Numbered from the stretch's first letter, positions 25,214 through 34,891 are shown. The stretch: DNA of 64,000 nt from Streptomyces sp. RPA4-2 (GCF_012273515.2 NZ_CP050975.2:1116001-1180000); one strand, 5' to 3'. Numbers and translations: made by a program. Notes: generated by a model not told the origin, from the letters alone.

Positions 25214-26200
25214 TCACGGATGGCCGGCGTCCGGCGGCAGGTCGCAGACCGCGATCCCCCGCTCCCAGATGCTTCCCAGGACCAGGCGGCCGTCCGCCAC
25301 GCACACGCTGGTGACCATGCGGAACCGTGCGTGGCGGCGCTCCAGACGGTGGACGACGCGGCCCTCGTCGTCAACCGCGAGGACCCCGGTGGTGCTCGGC
25401 GGCCGGAACGGCGCGCGCACCGCGACACGGGCCGCCGCGTGCCGCAGGGCGGGACCGCGGCGGTGCAGGAGTTCCAGGGCGGGGACGCGGGGCCCGGCCA
25501 GGGCCACCCAGATCGGGCCGCCGGGCTCGCGCCAGAGGTTGTCCGGCTGTCCCGGCAGATCCTCGGCGAGGGTGTCGGCACGGCCCGCGGCCGGTCCGGT
25601 GAGCCGGACCCGGGTCAGACGCCGGGCGCCGGTCTCCGCGACGACGAGAAAGGACTCGTCGGCGGCCGGCGCGAGACCGTTGGCGAACTGCAGGCCCTCC
25701 AGGACCACCTCGGGTTCCGTGGCGCCGGGCGCCAGACGCAGCAGCATGCCCGTGCCGGTGTGTTCGACCAGATCCCCGATCCACCGGTCGAGCGGGTACC
25801 TGCGGCTGGAGACGGTGAAGTAGACGGTGCCGTCCGAGAGCGCGATCACGTTGCTGCAGAAGCGCAGGGGTGTGCCGGCCACCGTGTCCGCGAGGACCCG
25901 GACGGCGCCGTCGTGGACACGGACGCCGAGCAGCCCCCGGCGGGCGTCGCAGACCAGCAGGTCACCGTCCGGGAGAAGTTCGAGCCCGAGGGGCCGGCCT
26001 CCGGTCCGCGCGATCACCTGGACCCTGGTGCGAGCGGGGTCGGCGAGTCCCTCGACACGCAGGACGCGGCCGTCCTCGACGGCGGTGAGGATCCGGCCGT
26101 GCGGGTCGGCGACCACGTCCTCGGGGCCGTGGCCGCCGAGGGACACGCAGTGGCGCGGTACGAGGGCCGTGGGGCGGGCGGACTTCGGAGAGTGCGTCAT
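25214..26200 (-). CDS. SMP-30/gluconolactonase/strictosidine-synthase-like beta-propeller protein
   Basis: 328 residues forming a predicted six-bladed propeller. Family segments include GPEDVVADPHGRILTAVEDG, GRPLGLELLPDGDLLVCDA, DGTVYFTVSSRRYPL, LQFANGLAPAADESFLVVAE and DNLWREPGGPIWVAL. The order and the NGLA...VVAETG motif match the strictosidine synthase-like (adipocyte membrane-associated protein) branch, which has lactonase or esterase activities rather than alkaloid synthesis in bacteria. There is no signal peptide. The gene stands alone between the fluoride operon and a VOC gene. Confidence 0.85.
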   Translation of the reverse strand: MTHSPKSARPTALVPRHCVSLGGHGPEDVVADPHGRILTAVEDGRVLRVEGLADPARTRVQVIARTGGRPLGLELLPDGDLLVCDARRGLLGVRVHDGAVRVLADTVAGTPLRFCSNVIALSDGTVYFTVSSRRYPLDRWIGDLVEHTGTGMLLRLAPGATEPEVVLEGLQFANGLAPAADESFLVVAETGARRLTRVRLTGPAAGRADTLAEDLPGQPDNLWREPGGPIWVALAGPRVPALELLHRRGPALRHAAARVAVRAPFRPPSTTGVLAVDDEGRVVHRLERRHARFRMVTSVCVADGRLVLGSIWERGIAVCDLPPDAGHP

Positions 26201-26443
26201 GTCCGCCTCCGTACCCCCGCCGGCCCTTCTCCAACAGACGCCGGACCTCGGCGGCGCGGTACTCGGCGCGTCACCGCACCGTGCGCGGTCCGCGCGGTGC
26301 GGCCCGGAGCGGACGGATCGCCGCGAGGGGGACCGAGGTGGTCAGGATTCGAGAAGCCGTCGGGCGGTCCCCCGTCCTAGCGTGGAGGAGCCGGCGCGGT
26401 CCGTCGGCCGAACAGCAACGAGACACATCACCAGGGAGTCGCC

Positions 26444-26797
26444 ATGACCGCCGGCCTGAAGACCATCGTCTACCCCGTCAAGGACCTCGCACGGGCGAAG
26501 GCCCTGTTCAGCGGACTGCTCGGGGTGGAACCTTACGCGGACACCGCGTACTACGTCGGGTTCAAGGACGCCGGCCAGGACGTGGGGCTCGACCCCAACG
26601 GTCACGCCAAGGGAATGACCGGACCGGTTCCGTTCTGGCACGTCGACGACATCCGGGCCACCCTCGCCGGGCTTCTGGAGGCCGGGGCCGAGACGCTGCA
26701 GGACGTCCAGGACGTGGGCGGCGGCAGGCTGATCGCCTCGGTCAAGGACCCGGACGGCAACCTCGTCGGGCTCCTCCAGGACGCCCCCGGCGCATAG
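26444..26797 (+). CDS. VOC-superfamily (glyoxalase/bleomycin-resistance-like) protein
   Basis: 117 residues: a single vicinal-oxygen-chelate domain with paired beta-alpha-beta modules (KTIVYPVKDLARAKALFSG and PFWHVDDIRATLAGLLEAGA), ending in VKDPDGNLVGLLQDAP. The metal ligands typical of glyoxalase I are only partly present (His in FWHVDD; the terminal position is Leu rather than Glu), so catalysis is uncertain and drug- or ligand-binding is equally possible. ATG start after AGGGAG. Directly downstream lie a palindromic operator and a MarR gene; co-regulation is possible. Confidence 0.85.
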   Translation: MTAGLKTIVYPVKDLARAKALFSGLLGVEPYADTAYYVGFKDAGQDVGLDPNGHAKGMTGPVPFWHVDDIRATLAGLLEAGAETLQDVQDVGGGRLIASVKDPDGNLVGLLQDAPGA

Positions 26798-26823
26798 CAC
26801 CGGGCGGGCCCCGCCCGTAAAGA

Positions 26824-26842
26824 TGCAACCGCACTGGTTGCA
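26824..26842. promoter_or_regulatory. Perfect palindrome TGCAACC-GCACT-GGTTGCA, likely MarR operator
   Basis: Seven-base arms with a 5-base centre, 38 bases upstream of the MarR-family start codon at 26881. MarR proteins bind 16-20-bp palindromes of this size and usually autorepress. The TTGCAC at its right end could double as a -35 element, so binding would block the polymerase. Confidence 0.6.
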
Positions 26843-26880
26843 CGCTCAACGAACAGTGGCGGCTCTGTTACCGTGCAGAC

Positions 26881-27276
26881 ATGGCAGCGAACACGGCGGA
26901 TGAGGTCCGGCTCGAGGACCGGTGGCGGGACATCCTGTCGGTGCACGCGCGCACGATGTGCGAGATCGACCGCGCGCTGCATCCGCACGGTCTGGGCGCC
27001 AGCGACTTCGAGGTGCTGGACATCCTCGCCTCCGGGGAGCTCTCGCACGCGGGCGAACAGTGCCGGGTGCAGAACATCGCCGACCGTGTCCATCTGAGCC
27101 AGAGCGCCCTGTCCCGCCTGATCGGGCGGCTGGAGAAGGACGGACTGGTCCAGCGCACGGTGTGTGCGGAGGACCGGCGCGGAGTGTGGGTCGCGCTCAC
27201 CCGCAAGGGCCGTGACCTGCACGCCGAGGTGCGCCCGCTGCAGCGCGCCGTCCTCGCCCGCATGCTGGCCGGCTGA
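26881..27276 (+). CDS. MarR-family transcriptional regulator
   Basis: 131 residues. A winged helix-turn-helix fold with dimerisation helices: WRDILSVHARTMCEIDRALHPHGLGASDFEVLDILA, then the recognition region NIADRVHLSQSALSRLIGRLEKDGLVQR and the wing CAEDRRGVWVALTRKG (residues about 15-110; longest stretches are typical of the family). Three cysteines (in TMCEID, EQCRVQ and TVCAEDRR) raise the possibility of redox sensing as in OhrR-type members. A perfect palindrome upstream is the probable autoregulatory operator. Confidence 0.92.
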   Translation: MAANTADEVRLEDRWRDILSVHARTMCEIDRALHPHGLGASDFEVLDILASGELSHAGEQCRVQNIADRVHLSQSALSRLIGRLEKDGLVQRTVCAEDRRGVWVALTRKGRDLHAEVRPLQRAVLARMLAG

Positions 27277-27332
27277 GGGCCGCTCTTCGCGGACTCCCCC
27301 GTACACGGCCCGGACTACCCGGACCACCCGGA

Positions 27333-28445
27333 CTACGGGGTGGCCCGGGGCGGCGCCGCGTCTCCGGCGCCCGGGCGGCGGTCCATCGGCCGGGCCGGCG
27401 GGATGGGCGTGGCGGCGAAGTCCCGCGGTCCGGTCCACAGCGCGGGGACCGCGTCGCCGCGGCGGCACAACTCGTACGCGATCGCCTCGTAGTTGACCCG
27501 CCAGCCGTTGAAGTGGGGCCACGCCTCCCGCGCCGTCCGCTCGGCGGGGAAGCCCGCCGCGCGCACCATGGACACCGCCGCGTCGAACTCCGCGAAGGAC
27601 AGCTGGATCGGAGTGTCCGGGGCGGGGTCGGCGTCGTACGCGAAGCGCAGGGAGCGCGCGATGTCGCGCAGTGCGGTGAAGCCCGCGCGCAGGACCAGCC
27701 GGGCTTCGGGCGGGGCGCTGCCCGGGGTGAGGGCCAGGTGCAGGGCGGCCGCGTCCATGACGGAGACCAGACCGACGATCCAGCTGCGGTACGGCCGCGG
27801 GGAACGGAACGCCAGCAGGACCGGATACGTGGAGTGGCTCTCGCCGATGTCCGAGGCGAGCCGTTCCCAGGAGCGGTACAGCTCGGGGAGCGCGATCTCG
27901 GTGTCGACCAGCCACTGCCGGGCCAGGATCTCCGGCCCCCAGGCGGGTTCGCCGGCGCGCGACTGGAGCAGGGTCACCTCCAGTTCGCGGCGGTTGTAGG
28001 CCGCGTAAAGGGTGGGCAGGTAGGCGATCTGGAGGGCGATCACGACCGGTCCCGTGGCCGCCGCGAGGAAGTCGACGACGGACAGGTGCAGACGGTCACC
28101 GCTGGCGAAACCGAGCGTGAACAGGCTCGATCCGGCCTCTCGCACGGACTGGCTCCAGGTGAGCGCGGAGAGGGCGTGCAGCAGCAGTCCGAAGCCGAGC
28201 AGGGCACCGCCGAGCCAGCTCGCGAGCATGCCGACCAGCATGAGCGGGGCCAGCCAGGTCTGCGCGCGGTCGATGGCGTCGTAGCCGCCGCCGGGGGCCG
28301 CCAGGCGCAGGAGCCGACGCAGCCCGCGCCACCAGCGGATCACCAGCGAGGAGTAGAGCCCCCGCGGCACCACGAGGGTGCGCAGGATGCTGGCGAGCAC
28401 CAGGACGAGAAGCAGCCCGCCGGCGACGCCCGAGATCCAGTTCAT
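27333..28445 (-). CDS. Membrane protein with a potassium-channel-like pore segment
   Basis: 370 residues. Three or four N-terminal membrane helices (residues about 5-27, 65-90 and 120-145) include, between two of them, SSLFTLGFASGDRLHL, which resembles the pore helix and selectivity filter (T-x-G-[YF]-G-D) of two-helix potassium channels, but with an inserted AS before GD. After the last helix comes a soluble domain of about 200 residues (helical, with PELYRSWERLASDIGES and the terminal Pro-rich tail). I do not recognise a characterised homologue. An ion-channel-like or mechanosensitive role is possible; the odd filter makes selectivity uncertain. It is convergent with the MarR gene. Confidence 0.75.
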   Translation of the reverse strand: MNWISGVAGGLLLVLVLASILRTLVVPRGLYSSLVIRWWRGLRRLLRLAAPGGGYDAIDRAQTWLAPLMLVGMLASWLGGALLGFGLLLHALSALTWSQSVREAGSSLFTLGFASGDRLHLSVVDFLAAATGPVVIALQIAYLPTLYAAYNRRELEVTLLQSRAGEPAWGPEILARQWLVDTEIALPELYRSWERLASDIGESHSTYPVLLAFRSPRPYRSWIVGLVSVMDAAALHLALTPGSAPPEARLVLRAGFTALRDIARSLRFAYDADPAPDTPIQLSFAEFDAAVSMVRAAGFPAERTAREAWPHFNGWRVNYEAIAYELCRRGDAVPALWTGPRDFAATPIPPARPMDRRPGAGDAAPPRATP

Positions 28446-28490
28446 GCGGCCATTGTCACGCCCGGCACGGGCCGGACGGCGCGACGGATC

Positions 28491-28586
28491 CGGTACCTGC
28501 GGATGGCGGTACCTACAGTTGCCGGTACCTACAGTTGCCGGTGCCTACGGATGCCGGTACCTACAGTTGCCGGTGCCTACGGATGC
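28491..28586. repeat. 16-bp minisatellite, six units of two alternating kinds
   Basis: Units of 16 bp start at 28491, 28507, 28523, 28539, 28555 and 28571. Three read CGGTACCTACAGTTGC, two read CGGTGCCTACGGATGC, and the first is an intermediate form. It is intergenic, just upstream (on the minus strand) of the channel-like membrane protein gene. Confidence 0.9.
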
Positions 28587-28682
28587 CGGGTGCGTCCGCG
28601 CGCGGGCCGGCGGTGCTCATGGCGACGGCGGGCGCCCCTCGACCGGATTTTTGTCGAGGGCCCGTCGCCGCGTCGCTCCGGA

Positions 28683-29102
28683 TCAGACGCCCGGGCGGGC
28701 CAGGAGGGTGCGGACGCCCTCGGAGGTGAGCGTCAGACCGTGCGGCGAACTCGCGTCGATGGTGAGCGCCAGATCGCCGGACGGCCACTGCGAGGCCAGC
28801 GCGCCCAGGGGAACCATCCGGTAGCGGGAGACGAAGGGCAGCAGCCCGGCCATCTCCAGCTCCGAGGTGAACACCGGCACCACCTGCTCCCCGCCCGGCT
28901 GGTCGAGGACCGGCAGCGCCACGGCCGCGGGATCGGTGGCGTCCTGCTCGCTCGCGTCGTCCGGTACGGGAACCAGCACCTCGCTGCCGGCCAGCGTGTC
29001 CAGTGCCACCACGTCGCGGGTGTTCTCCGCGAGGGTGTCCAGGGCCCGCTGGGCCGGGGTCGCGGGCGTCGGCCGGTGGTGGTCGTTCGAGGGTGTGTCC
29101 AT
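28683..29102 (-). CDS. SseB-family protein
   Basis: 139 residues from the ATG at 29102. The N-terminal part (RALDTLAENTRDVVALDTLAGSEVLVPVPDD) and the later QVVPVFTSELEMAGLLP and LALTIDASSPHGLTLTSEGV segments match the SseB N-terminal domain as found in many Streptomyces proteins. The enteric SseB name derives from an enhanced-serine-sensitivity phenotype; the function in actinobacteria is unknown. No signal peptide or membrane segment. It lies between the channel-like gene and GtrA on the same strand, with gaps too large to claim coupling. Confidence 0.8.
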   Translation of the reverse strand: MDTPSNDHHRPTPATPAQRALDTLAENTRDVVALDTLAGSEVLVPVPDDASEQDATDPAAVALPVLDQPGGEQVVPVFTSELEMAGLLPFVSRYRMVPLGALASQWPSGDLALTIDASSPHGLTLTSEGVRTLLARPGV

Positions 29103-29201
29103 GGCAGATCCCCATGAGTAGCGGTCGGACCGCCCGGCACGTGATCCGTCCCGGGCGCGGTTCCCGTCGCGCGTACCCATCCACGGCCGGGACATTCCGC
29201 G

Positions 29202-29585
29202 TCAGGACGACGGAATCATGATCGCCCGGCTGGCGAGGAACGTGAACGGCACGGCCACCGCCGAGGCGAGCAGCGCCGCGGTCCGGGACTCGCAGTGGCC
29301 CACCTCGACCAGGAAGTGCAGGGCGAGCGTGGAGACGACCAGGTTCGTGGCGGTGGCGAGCGGGAAGCGCACGAACTTCCGCAGGGTGGGACGCGTCCGG
29401 TAGGTGAAACGCGCGTTGAGGAAGAACGAGACGACCGTCGCCCCGGCGAACGCCACGAGATGGGCGACCAGGTAGGGAAGGACCGTCAGCAACGTGAGGT
29501 AGAAGCCGTAGTACACCGCGGTGTTGGCCACGCCGACCACGGCGAACCTGAGGAACTGGCCGCCCATCAGCCGCTGCCGGAGCAA
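29202..29585 (-). CDS. GtrA-family membrane protein
   Basis: 127 residues with four membrane helices, starting with the family's FLRFAVVGVANTAVYYGFY and with the middle segment AGATVVSFFLNARFTYR. GtrA proteins are small flippase-like partners for polyprenyl-linked sugar transfer to the cell surface, such as glucosyl or arabinosyl carriers. The annotated start is a TTG; an ATG at 29567 (MGGQFLRFA) fits the family better and would give 121 residues. It is divergent from the RNA-repair operon. Confidence 0.88.
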   Translation of the reverse strand: MLRQRLMGGQFLRFAVVGVANTAVYYGFYLTLLTVLPYLVAHLVAFAGATVVSFFLNARFTYRTRPTLRKFVRFPLATATNLVVSTLALHFLVEVGHCESRTAALLASAVAVPFTFLASRAIMIPSS

Positions 29586-29833
29586 CGCCGGGGCCGCGCG
29601 GACGGTGGCCGCCGGTCGAGACGTCGAGAGAAAAGTCCGATCATGTCCTCATCATTGAAGCAGAGCCGGGAGGGCTCCCGGTCCACTCCCCTCCCTTGCC
29701 CTGCCCCGCCGTGACGGCACGGCCCGGAAAACCAGGCGCCGTCGCCGGACCGGACGATTACAGTCGGCGCTCTCATTTCCGGAACCGTGCCGTGACCGGG
29801 GCCGCGCCGTTTTTCACTGGGGGACAGAGCACC

Positions 29834-31672
29834 ATGGGGTCCGACCGTTCAGGCCTGCCCGGCGGGGGTGTGCGTGTGCACTACCCGCGTACCCCGCATC
29901 TGCCCTGGTCACCGGGGGCGACCTCGGACGACGTACGGGTAGCGGACCTGGCGGGTCTGCGGGACCTGGAGGTGGTGGTCACCGAAAAGCTCGACGGGGA
30001 GAACACCACCCTGTACGCCGACGGACTGCACGCCCGGTCGCTCGACTCGGCGCACCATCCGTCGCGGGCGTGGGTGAAGGCTCTGCAGGGACGCATCGGC
30101 GCGGCCCTTCCGCCCGGGTGGCGGGTGTGCGGTGAGAACCTGTACGCGCGGCACTCGATCGCGTACACCGAACTCGACAGCTGGTTCTACGGGTTCTCCG
30201 TCTGGGACGGTGAGCGGTGCCTGGGCTGGGACCGGACGGTGCGGTTCCTGCGGCGGCTGGGCGTTCCGGTGCCGCGGGTGCTGTGGCGGGGCGTCCTCGA
30301 CGAGCGGGCCGTACGGGCCCTGCGCGTCCTGCGGCTGGATCCCGCCCGGCAGGAGGGGTACGTCGTACGGACCGTCGAGGGCTTCGGACACGAGGAGTTC
30401 GGCCGCCGGGTGGCCAAGTGGGTGCGGCCCGGACATGTGCGGACCGACACGCACTGGATGCACGCCGAAGTGGTGGCCAACGGGCGGGGCACTGCCGCCG
30501 CGCTGTGGGACGTACGGTCGGGCGCGGCCCCCGACGCCCGGGCACTCGCGGCGGCGACGGGAACAGGGTCGGAGACGGAACCGGCAACGGGGTCGGAGAC
30601 GGGACCGGCAACAGGTTCGGGGACGACCGAGGAGGCATCCGCCGACGATGCCGTCGTCGCGGAGGTGTCCGCCAGGCTCGATGTGCTGGGGCGGACCGGG
30701 GACACCCGGCTGACGGGCGTCCTCGCCGCCCTGCTGCACGGCCGGCGCCGTGCCGGGCTGGCTCCCCGGCTGGCCGGACCGCTCGGCATGCCGTCGGCAC
30801 GGCGGGTCGCGGACCTGGTCGGGCTGCAGTCCCTGCTGCGCCGCCCCTACCCCGACGAGGAACGGCGTGCCGGACTGGGGCGCATGGCCGTCGCGGCCGA
30901 CCTGGGCGTACTGCACGCGGTCGCCGGGGCCGTCGCCGTCACCGAGGGCGCCGCGGCGCGCGAACAGGTCGACTGGTCGGCACTGCACGCGGAGGAGGCG
31001 GGGCTCCTCGGGGAGGAACCGTTCGAGCGGCTGCGCGCGAGCCTGCACCGTGCCCTCACCGGCCTCGGCGACGCGGACGCGGCCGACCGCTGCTGGGCAC
31101 AGGCACGGGCGTCCTACGCCGCGGGCCACCTGGCCGGCGCGGAGGCGGCCGTGGCGGCGACCTGGCGGCTGCGGAGCGGCGCCTTCCCCCGGCTGATCCA
31201 TTTGGTGGGCCCGTCGGGCAGCGGCAAGAGCACGTTCGCCGCCGGACTGCCCGGGATCGACGCCCGTGTCTCCCTGGACGACCTGCGCTCGGCGCGCGGC
31301 TCACGCTCCGACCAGCGGGCCAACGCGGACGTCCTCCGCGAGGGCCTGCGACGGCTGGACTCCGCGCTCGCCGCCGGTCCCGCGACCGTGGTGTGGGACG
31401 CCACGTCGCTCGGCCGGCACCAGCGTTCCCTGGTGGACGCCGTGGCGCACCGCCGTGACGCGCTGATCACCCAGGTGGTCGTGCTGGCCACGGACGACGA
31501 GCTGACCGGGCGCAACGCCGAGCGGACGCACCCGGTGCCACCCGAGGTGCTCGCCGCACAACTGCGCCGGTTCGACCCGCCCTACCCGGGTCAGGCCCAC
31601 CGAACGTGGTACGTCGGCGCGGGCGGAACCGTGGACGACGCCGACGGCACACTGGACGGAAGCGAGCGGTGA
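29834..31672 (+). CDS. RNA ligase fused to polynucleotide kinase (RNA end-healing and sealing enzyme)
   Basis: 612 residues from the ATG at 29834; GTG at 29876 ([11 protein letters not shown]) is another good start. The N-terminal half (about 15-220) is a T4 Rnl2-like nucleotidyltransferase: the AMP-accepting Lys52 in motif I TEKLDGEN, motif III-like [10 protein letters not shown], motif IV EGYVVRT and motif V AKWVRP. A helical linker with a low-complexity [12 protein letters not shown] stretch follows. The C-terminal part (about 450-600) is a P-loop kinase of the polynucleotide-kinase type: Walker [10 protein letters not shown] (459-467), then DDLRS and [13 protein letters not shown]. It should phosphorylate 5'-OH ends and ligate RNA. 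Its TGA overlaps the next ATG by one base, so it is coupled to the MJ1316-EEP-2H-PAP gene. Confidence 0.88.
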   Translation: MGSDRSGLPGGGVRVHYPRTPHLPWSPGATSDDVRVADLAGLRDLEVVVTEKLDGENTTLYADGLHARSLDSAHHPSRAWVKALQGRIGAALPPGWRVCGENLYARHSIAYTELDSWFYGFSVWDGERCLGWDRTVRFLRRLGVPVPRVLWRGVLDERAVRALRVLRLDPARQEGYVVRTVEGFGHEEFGRRVAKWVRPGHVRTDTHWMHAEVVANGRGTAAALWDVRSGAAPDARALAAATGTGSETEPATGSETGPATGSGTTEEASADDAVVAEVSARLDVLGRTGDTRLTGVLAALLHGRRRAGLAPRLAGPLGMPSARRVADLVGLQSLLRRPYPDEERRAGLGRMAVAADLGVLHAVAGAVAVTEGAAAREQVDWSALHAEEAGLLGEEPFERLRASLHRALTGLGDADAADRCWAQARASYAAGHLAGAEAAVAATWRLRSGAFPRLIHLVGPSGSGKSTFAAGLPGIDARVSLDDLRSARGSRSDQRANADVLREGLRRLDSALAAGPATVVWDATSLGRHQRSLVDAVAHRRDALITQVVVLATDDELTGRNAERTHPVPPEVLAAQLRRFDPPYPGQAHRTWYVGAGGTVDDADGTLDGSER

Positions 31673-34600
31673 TGCGTACCAGCGACGAGATCTACCACCG
31701 GGTCCGCTGGGACCCGCGCTTCGACCCGGCCCGGTTCGTGCTGGGTGTCCACCAGCGCGGGGCAGCCCCCAAGCGGGTCCCGCTGCCCGCCTTCGTGCCC
31801 GGGGGTGACATCCCCTGGCACCGGGTGCTGTTCGTCGAGGCCGACGGCGAGGTGGTGTGGGACCGGGCCACCGGTACCGACCGCATCGACATGTCGACCG
31901 CCGGGCGGGTGCGGACCCCGCGCCTTCTGCGGGCCCCGTTCTTCACGGCCGACACGCCGCACGTGTGGGACGACGCGGCGGCGCGGTGGCGTGCCCCCGG
32001 CCGTACGGAGGCGACCGCGGACGCGACCCGTCTGCGGGTGCTGACCTGGAACACGCTGTGGGACCGCTACGACAGCGACCGCATCGACACCGACCACCGC
32101 CGGCCCCTGCTGCTCGCGGCCCTGGAGGACGCCGACGCCGACGTCATCGCACTCCAGGAGGTCGAGGCCGGCCTGCTCGACCTGCTGCTGCGGGCCCCTT
32201 GGATCCGCGCCGCCTACACGGTGGGCAGCGACCCCCGAGGGAAACGGGTCGACGACACCGGACTGCTGCTGCTCAGCCGGCTGCCCGTGCGGGAGGCCGG
32301 CCATCATGCGCTCGGGCCGCACAAGGGCGTCACCGCCCTCACCCTGGAGACGGCGTCCGGCCCGCTCGTGGTGGCCGCCACCCACCTCAGCAGCAACCAC
32401 TCCGACAACGGCCCGGCCCGCCGTGAGGCCGAACTCGCGCGCATCGCCGAGGGACTTGCCGACGTAGTCGGTCCGCTGATGCTGCTGGGCGACTTCAACG
32501 ACGGCGACGACGGCCCGGCCGGACCCGCCGCCGCCCTCCAACTGCGGGACGCCTGGACCGAGGTGCGCGGGCCCGCCGACCAGAGCCCCACCTTCGACCC
32601 CGCCGTCAATCCGCTGGCCGCGGTCTCCTCGCTCTCCGGCCGTTCCTCCCGGCTCGACCGGATCCTGCTGCGGGGCCGCGCGCTCCGCCCGACGGACGTG
32701 GCCCTGCGGGGCGACTCCCCCGGTCCCGGCGGGCTGTACGTCTCCGACCACTTCGGTGTGGAGGCGGTGGTGGGCCTGGGCGGGGCCGATGTCGCCACGG
32801 CCCGCGACGGCGCCGGATCCACGCCGGATCCCGGCTCCGCTTCCGGCCTCGGCCCCCCTTCCGGCCTCGGCTCCGAAGGCGCCGAACACGCGGTTGGCGA
32901 CTTCGCAGCCCGCGAGGCCCTCGACCCCGGTCCGACCGCCCGGACGGCGGTGGCGTGGCTGCCTTCCGAGGATCTGTGGCCGGTGATCCAGGAACTCCGG
33001 CGGGCGTACGACCCGCAGGCCCGTCGCTGGCCGCCGCACGTCAACCTGCTCTTCGGCTTCGTCCCGGAATCCGCGTTCGAGCGGGCCGTCCCGCTGCTGT
33101 CCCGGGTCGCGGCCGCGTCACCGCCGTTCGACATCCGGCTCGGCGGTGTGTACGCCTTCGGACACCGGGACGCCGCCACGGTGTGGCTCGACCCGGCGGG
33201 GGCCGGCCCGGAGCCGTGGGCGCGGTTGCGTGCCGCGCTGGAACAGCGGTTCCCGCGGTGCCGGGGCCGTGCCGAGGGATTCACCCCGCATCTGACCCTG
33301 GGCCGGGTACGGGACACGCGGCCCGTCGTCGCCGACTGCGCCGCGCGGCTCGGCTCCGCCGTCCCGGCCCGGGTCGGGCACCTCGTCCTGCTCTCCCGTC
33401 GGGGCGCGGAACCGATGCGTCCGCGGGCGACGGTCGCACTGGGCACCGGTGAGGTGCGATGGCTGCCCGACCCGGCCACCGCCACGGCCACCACGGCTGC
33501 GACGGGGACCGCGGTCGCCGTCGGCGGCACGGCCGCCACCGCCACCGCCGTGCCGCCGGACGACCGTGGTGCCGAGCACACCGCGCGGTGCCTCTGGGAC
33601 GCACTCGGCGAAGGAACCGTGCACGTCGTGGGGTCCCGGCGCATGGGCGGCGCGCTGCCCGGAGCCGATCTGGACCTGGTCGCGGCCCTGCCCGGCGTCG
33701 TCGACATGGCGGACGTCCAGGCACGGGTGACCAGGGCCCTTCCGGGCGCCACCCGGGTACGGCAGGTGACCGGCGCCCGGGTGCCGGGGCTGCGGCTGAG
33801 CGTCGGCGGACTCGGTGTCGACCTGAGCGTGGTCGCCACCGGCCCCCTGACTCCCGCCGAGGCGGTGGACCAGCGCGCCGGGCTTGGCGCGCCGGCCGCG
33901 ACCGCCCTCAGCGCGGTCAGCGACGCGGACGCCGTACGGAGCGCGGTCGGCGGCCGGCACGCCGCGTTCGCCCGGCTGGCCGCGGAGGTCAAGGCCTGGG
34001 CGAAGGCGCGGGGTCTCGACTCGGCACCGTTCGGCGGGCTGCCGGGCCTCGCCTGGTCCGTCCTCGCCGCCCGTACGACCCGCGAGGCGGACGTCCTGTC
34101 CCCGGCCGGACTGCTGCGGGACTTCTTCGGGACCTGGGCCGCATGGGACTGGCGCGACCCGGTCGGGCTCGACCCGGTCGGGCGCGGTTCGGTGGGGCGC
34201 GGCGGTCCCGTCGGGCTCAGTCACGTCGGCCTCGGTCCCGTCGACCAGCCGTCTTCCGCGGTGTCGGTCATGACCCCGACCGCCCCGGTCCGCCTCTGCA
34301 CGGCCCAGGTCGGTCCCGGCTTCCGCGACCTCCTGGCGGACGAGCTGTACCGCGCCTGGGACATCCTGGAGACCGCCGCGCGGACCGGCGCCGATCCCCT
34401 GCCCGAGCTGCTGTCACCCCCGCCGCTGCACCGCCGGCACGCCGCGTGGCTGGTGGTGGGCCTGCGTGCGGCGGGGACGGAGGAGTTCGAGGAGACCCGG
34501 GGGCGCGTGCGCGGGCGCGTACGGGCCCTGCTCACCGCTCTGGAGGACGCCGGGACGCCCGACGCGCACGCGTGGCCCCACCCGTTCGAGGAGGGCCCGG

Positions 34601-34776
34601 CGTCGGCGGCGTACGCCATCGGGCTCGGCCGCGACCCCCTCGGCACGGCCCGGCTCACCGGGATCACCCGGAGATGGGGCAAGGGGCTGCCCGGGGTCGT
34701 CACCGAGAGGGCGGAGTGCGGTGACGTGCCCACCCTCCGCTCCCCCGGCCACGTTTTTCCGGCACACCGGGAATAA
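31672..34776 (+). CDS. Four-domain RNA-repair protein: MJ1316 - EEP phosphoesterase - 2H phosphoesterase - poly(A) polymerase
   Basis: 1034 residues. In order: an MJ1316 (DUF504) domain (about 1-72; [31 protein letters not shown]), thought to read cyclic or phosphate RNA ends; an EEP nuclease/phosphatase domain (120-370) with N127, E163 (QEVE), H238 (THLSS), D274/N276 (GDFND), D329 and D359-H360 (SDHF); a 2H/LigT domain (about 425-600) with the two histidine motifs HVNL (456) and HLTL (540); and a nucleotidyltransferase (640-730) with GSRRMGG and the metal Asp pair D666/D668 plus D717. After that come helices and [13 protein letters not shown] and YAIGLGRD, resembling the central and RNA-binding parts of eukaryotic poly(A) polymerases. 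Linkers are Ala/Thr/Gly-rich. Coupled to the ligase-kinase; probably opens cyclic phosphates, trims and tails RNA ends. Confidence 0.88.
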   Translation: MRTSDEIYHRVRWDPRFDPARFVLGVHQRGAAPKRVPLPAFVPGGDIPWHRVLFVEADGEVVWDRATGTDRIDMSTAGRVRTPRLLRAPFFTADTPHVWDDAAARWRAPGRTEATADATRLRVLTWNTLWDRYDSDRIDTDHRRPLLLAALEDADADVIALQEVEAGLLDLLLRAPWIRAAYTVGSDPRGKRVDDTGLLLLSRLPVREAGHHALGPHKGVTALTLETASGPLVVAATHLSSNHSDNGPARREAELARIAEGLADVVGPLMLLGDFNDGDDGPAGPAAALQLRDAWTEVRGPADQSPTFDPAVNPLAAVSSLSGRSSRLDRILLRGRALRPTDVALRGDSPGPGGLYVSDHFGVEAVVGLGGADVATARDGAGSTPDPGSASGLGPPSGLGSEGAEHAVGDFAAREALDPGPTARTAVAWLPSEDLWPVIQELRRAYDPQARRWPPHVNLLFGFVPESAFERAVPLLSRVAAASPPFDIRLGGVYAFGHRDAATVWLDPAGAGPEPWARLRAALEQRFPRCRGRAEGFTPHLTLGRVRDTRPVVADCAARLGSAVPARVGHLVLLSRRGAEPMRPRATVALGTGEVRWLPDPATATATTAATGTAVAVGGTAATATAVPPDDRGAEHTARCLWDALGEGTVHVVGSRRMGGALPGADLDLVAALPGVVDMADVQARVTRALPGATRVRQVTGARVPGLRLSVGGLGVDLSVVATGPLTPAEAVDQRAGLGAPAATALSAVSDADAVRSAVGGRHAAFARLAAEVKAWAKARGLDSAPFGGLPGLAWSVLAARTTREADVLSPAGLLRDFFGTWAAWDWRDPVGLDPVGRGSVGRGGPVGLSHVGLGPVDQPSSAVSVMTPTAPVRLCTAQVGPGFRDLLADELYRAWDILETAARTGADPLPELLSPPPLHRRHAAWLVVGLRAAGTEEFEETRGRVRGRVRALLTALEDAGTPDAHAWPHPFEEGPASAAYAIGLGRDPLGTARLTGITRRWGKGLPGVVTERAECGDVPTLRSPGHVFPAHRE

Positions 34777-34891
34777 GCGGGCTCTTCGCGGGAAACACCT
34801 CTCATTTCTCGTCGGGCGGGTTTGGGACGGCCCTCACAGGTCAGCCGTAATAGTGGATCGCACAGTCAATGCGGTAAGGACGTGATCTGCA

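Noticed and set aside
28491..28586. CRISPR-like array
   Set aside because: Units are contiguous 16-mers without unique spacers; simple minisatellite. No cas genes nearby.
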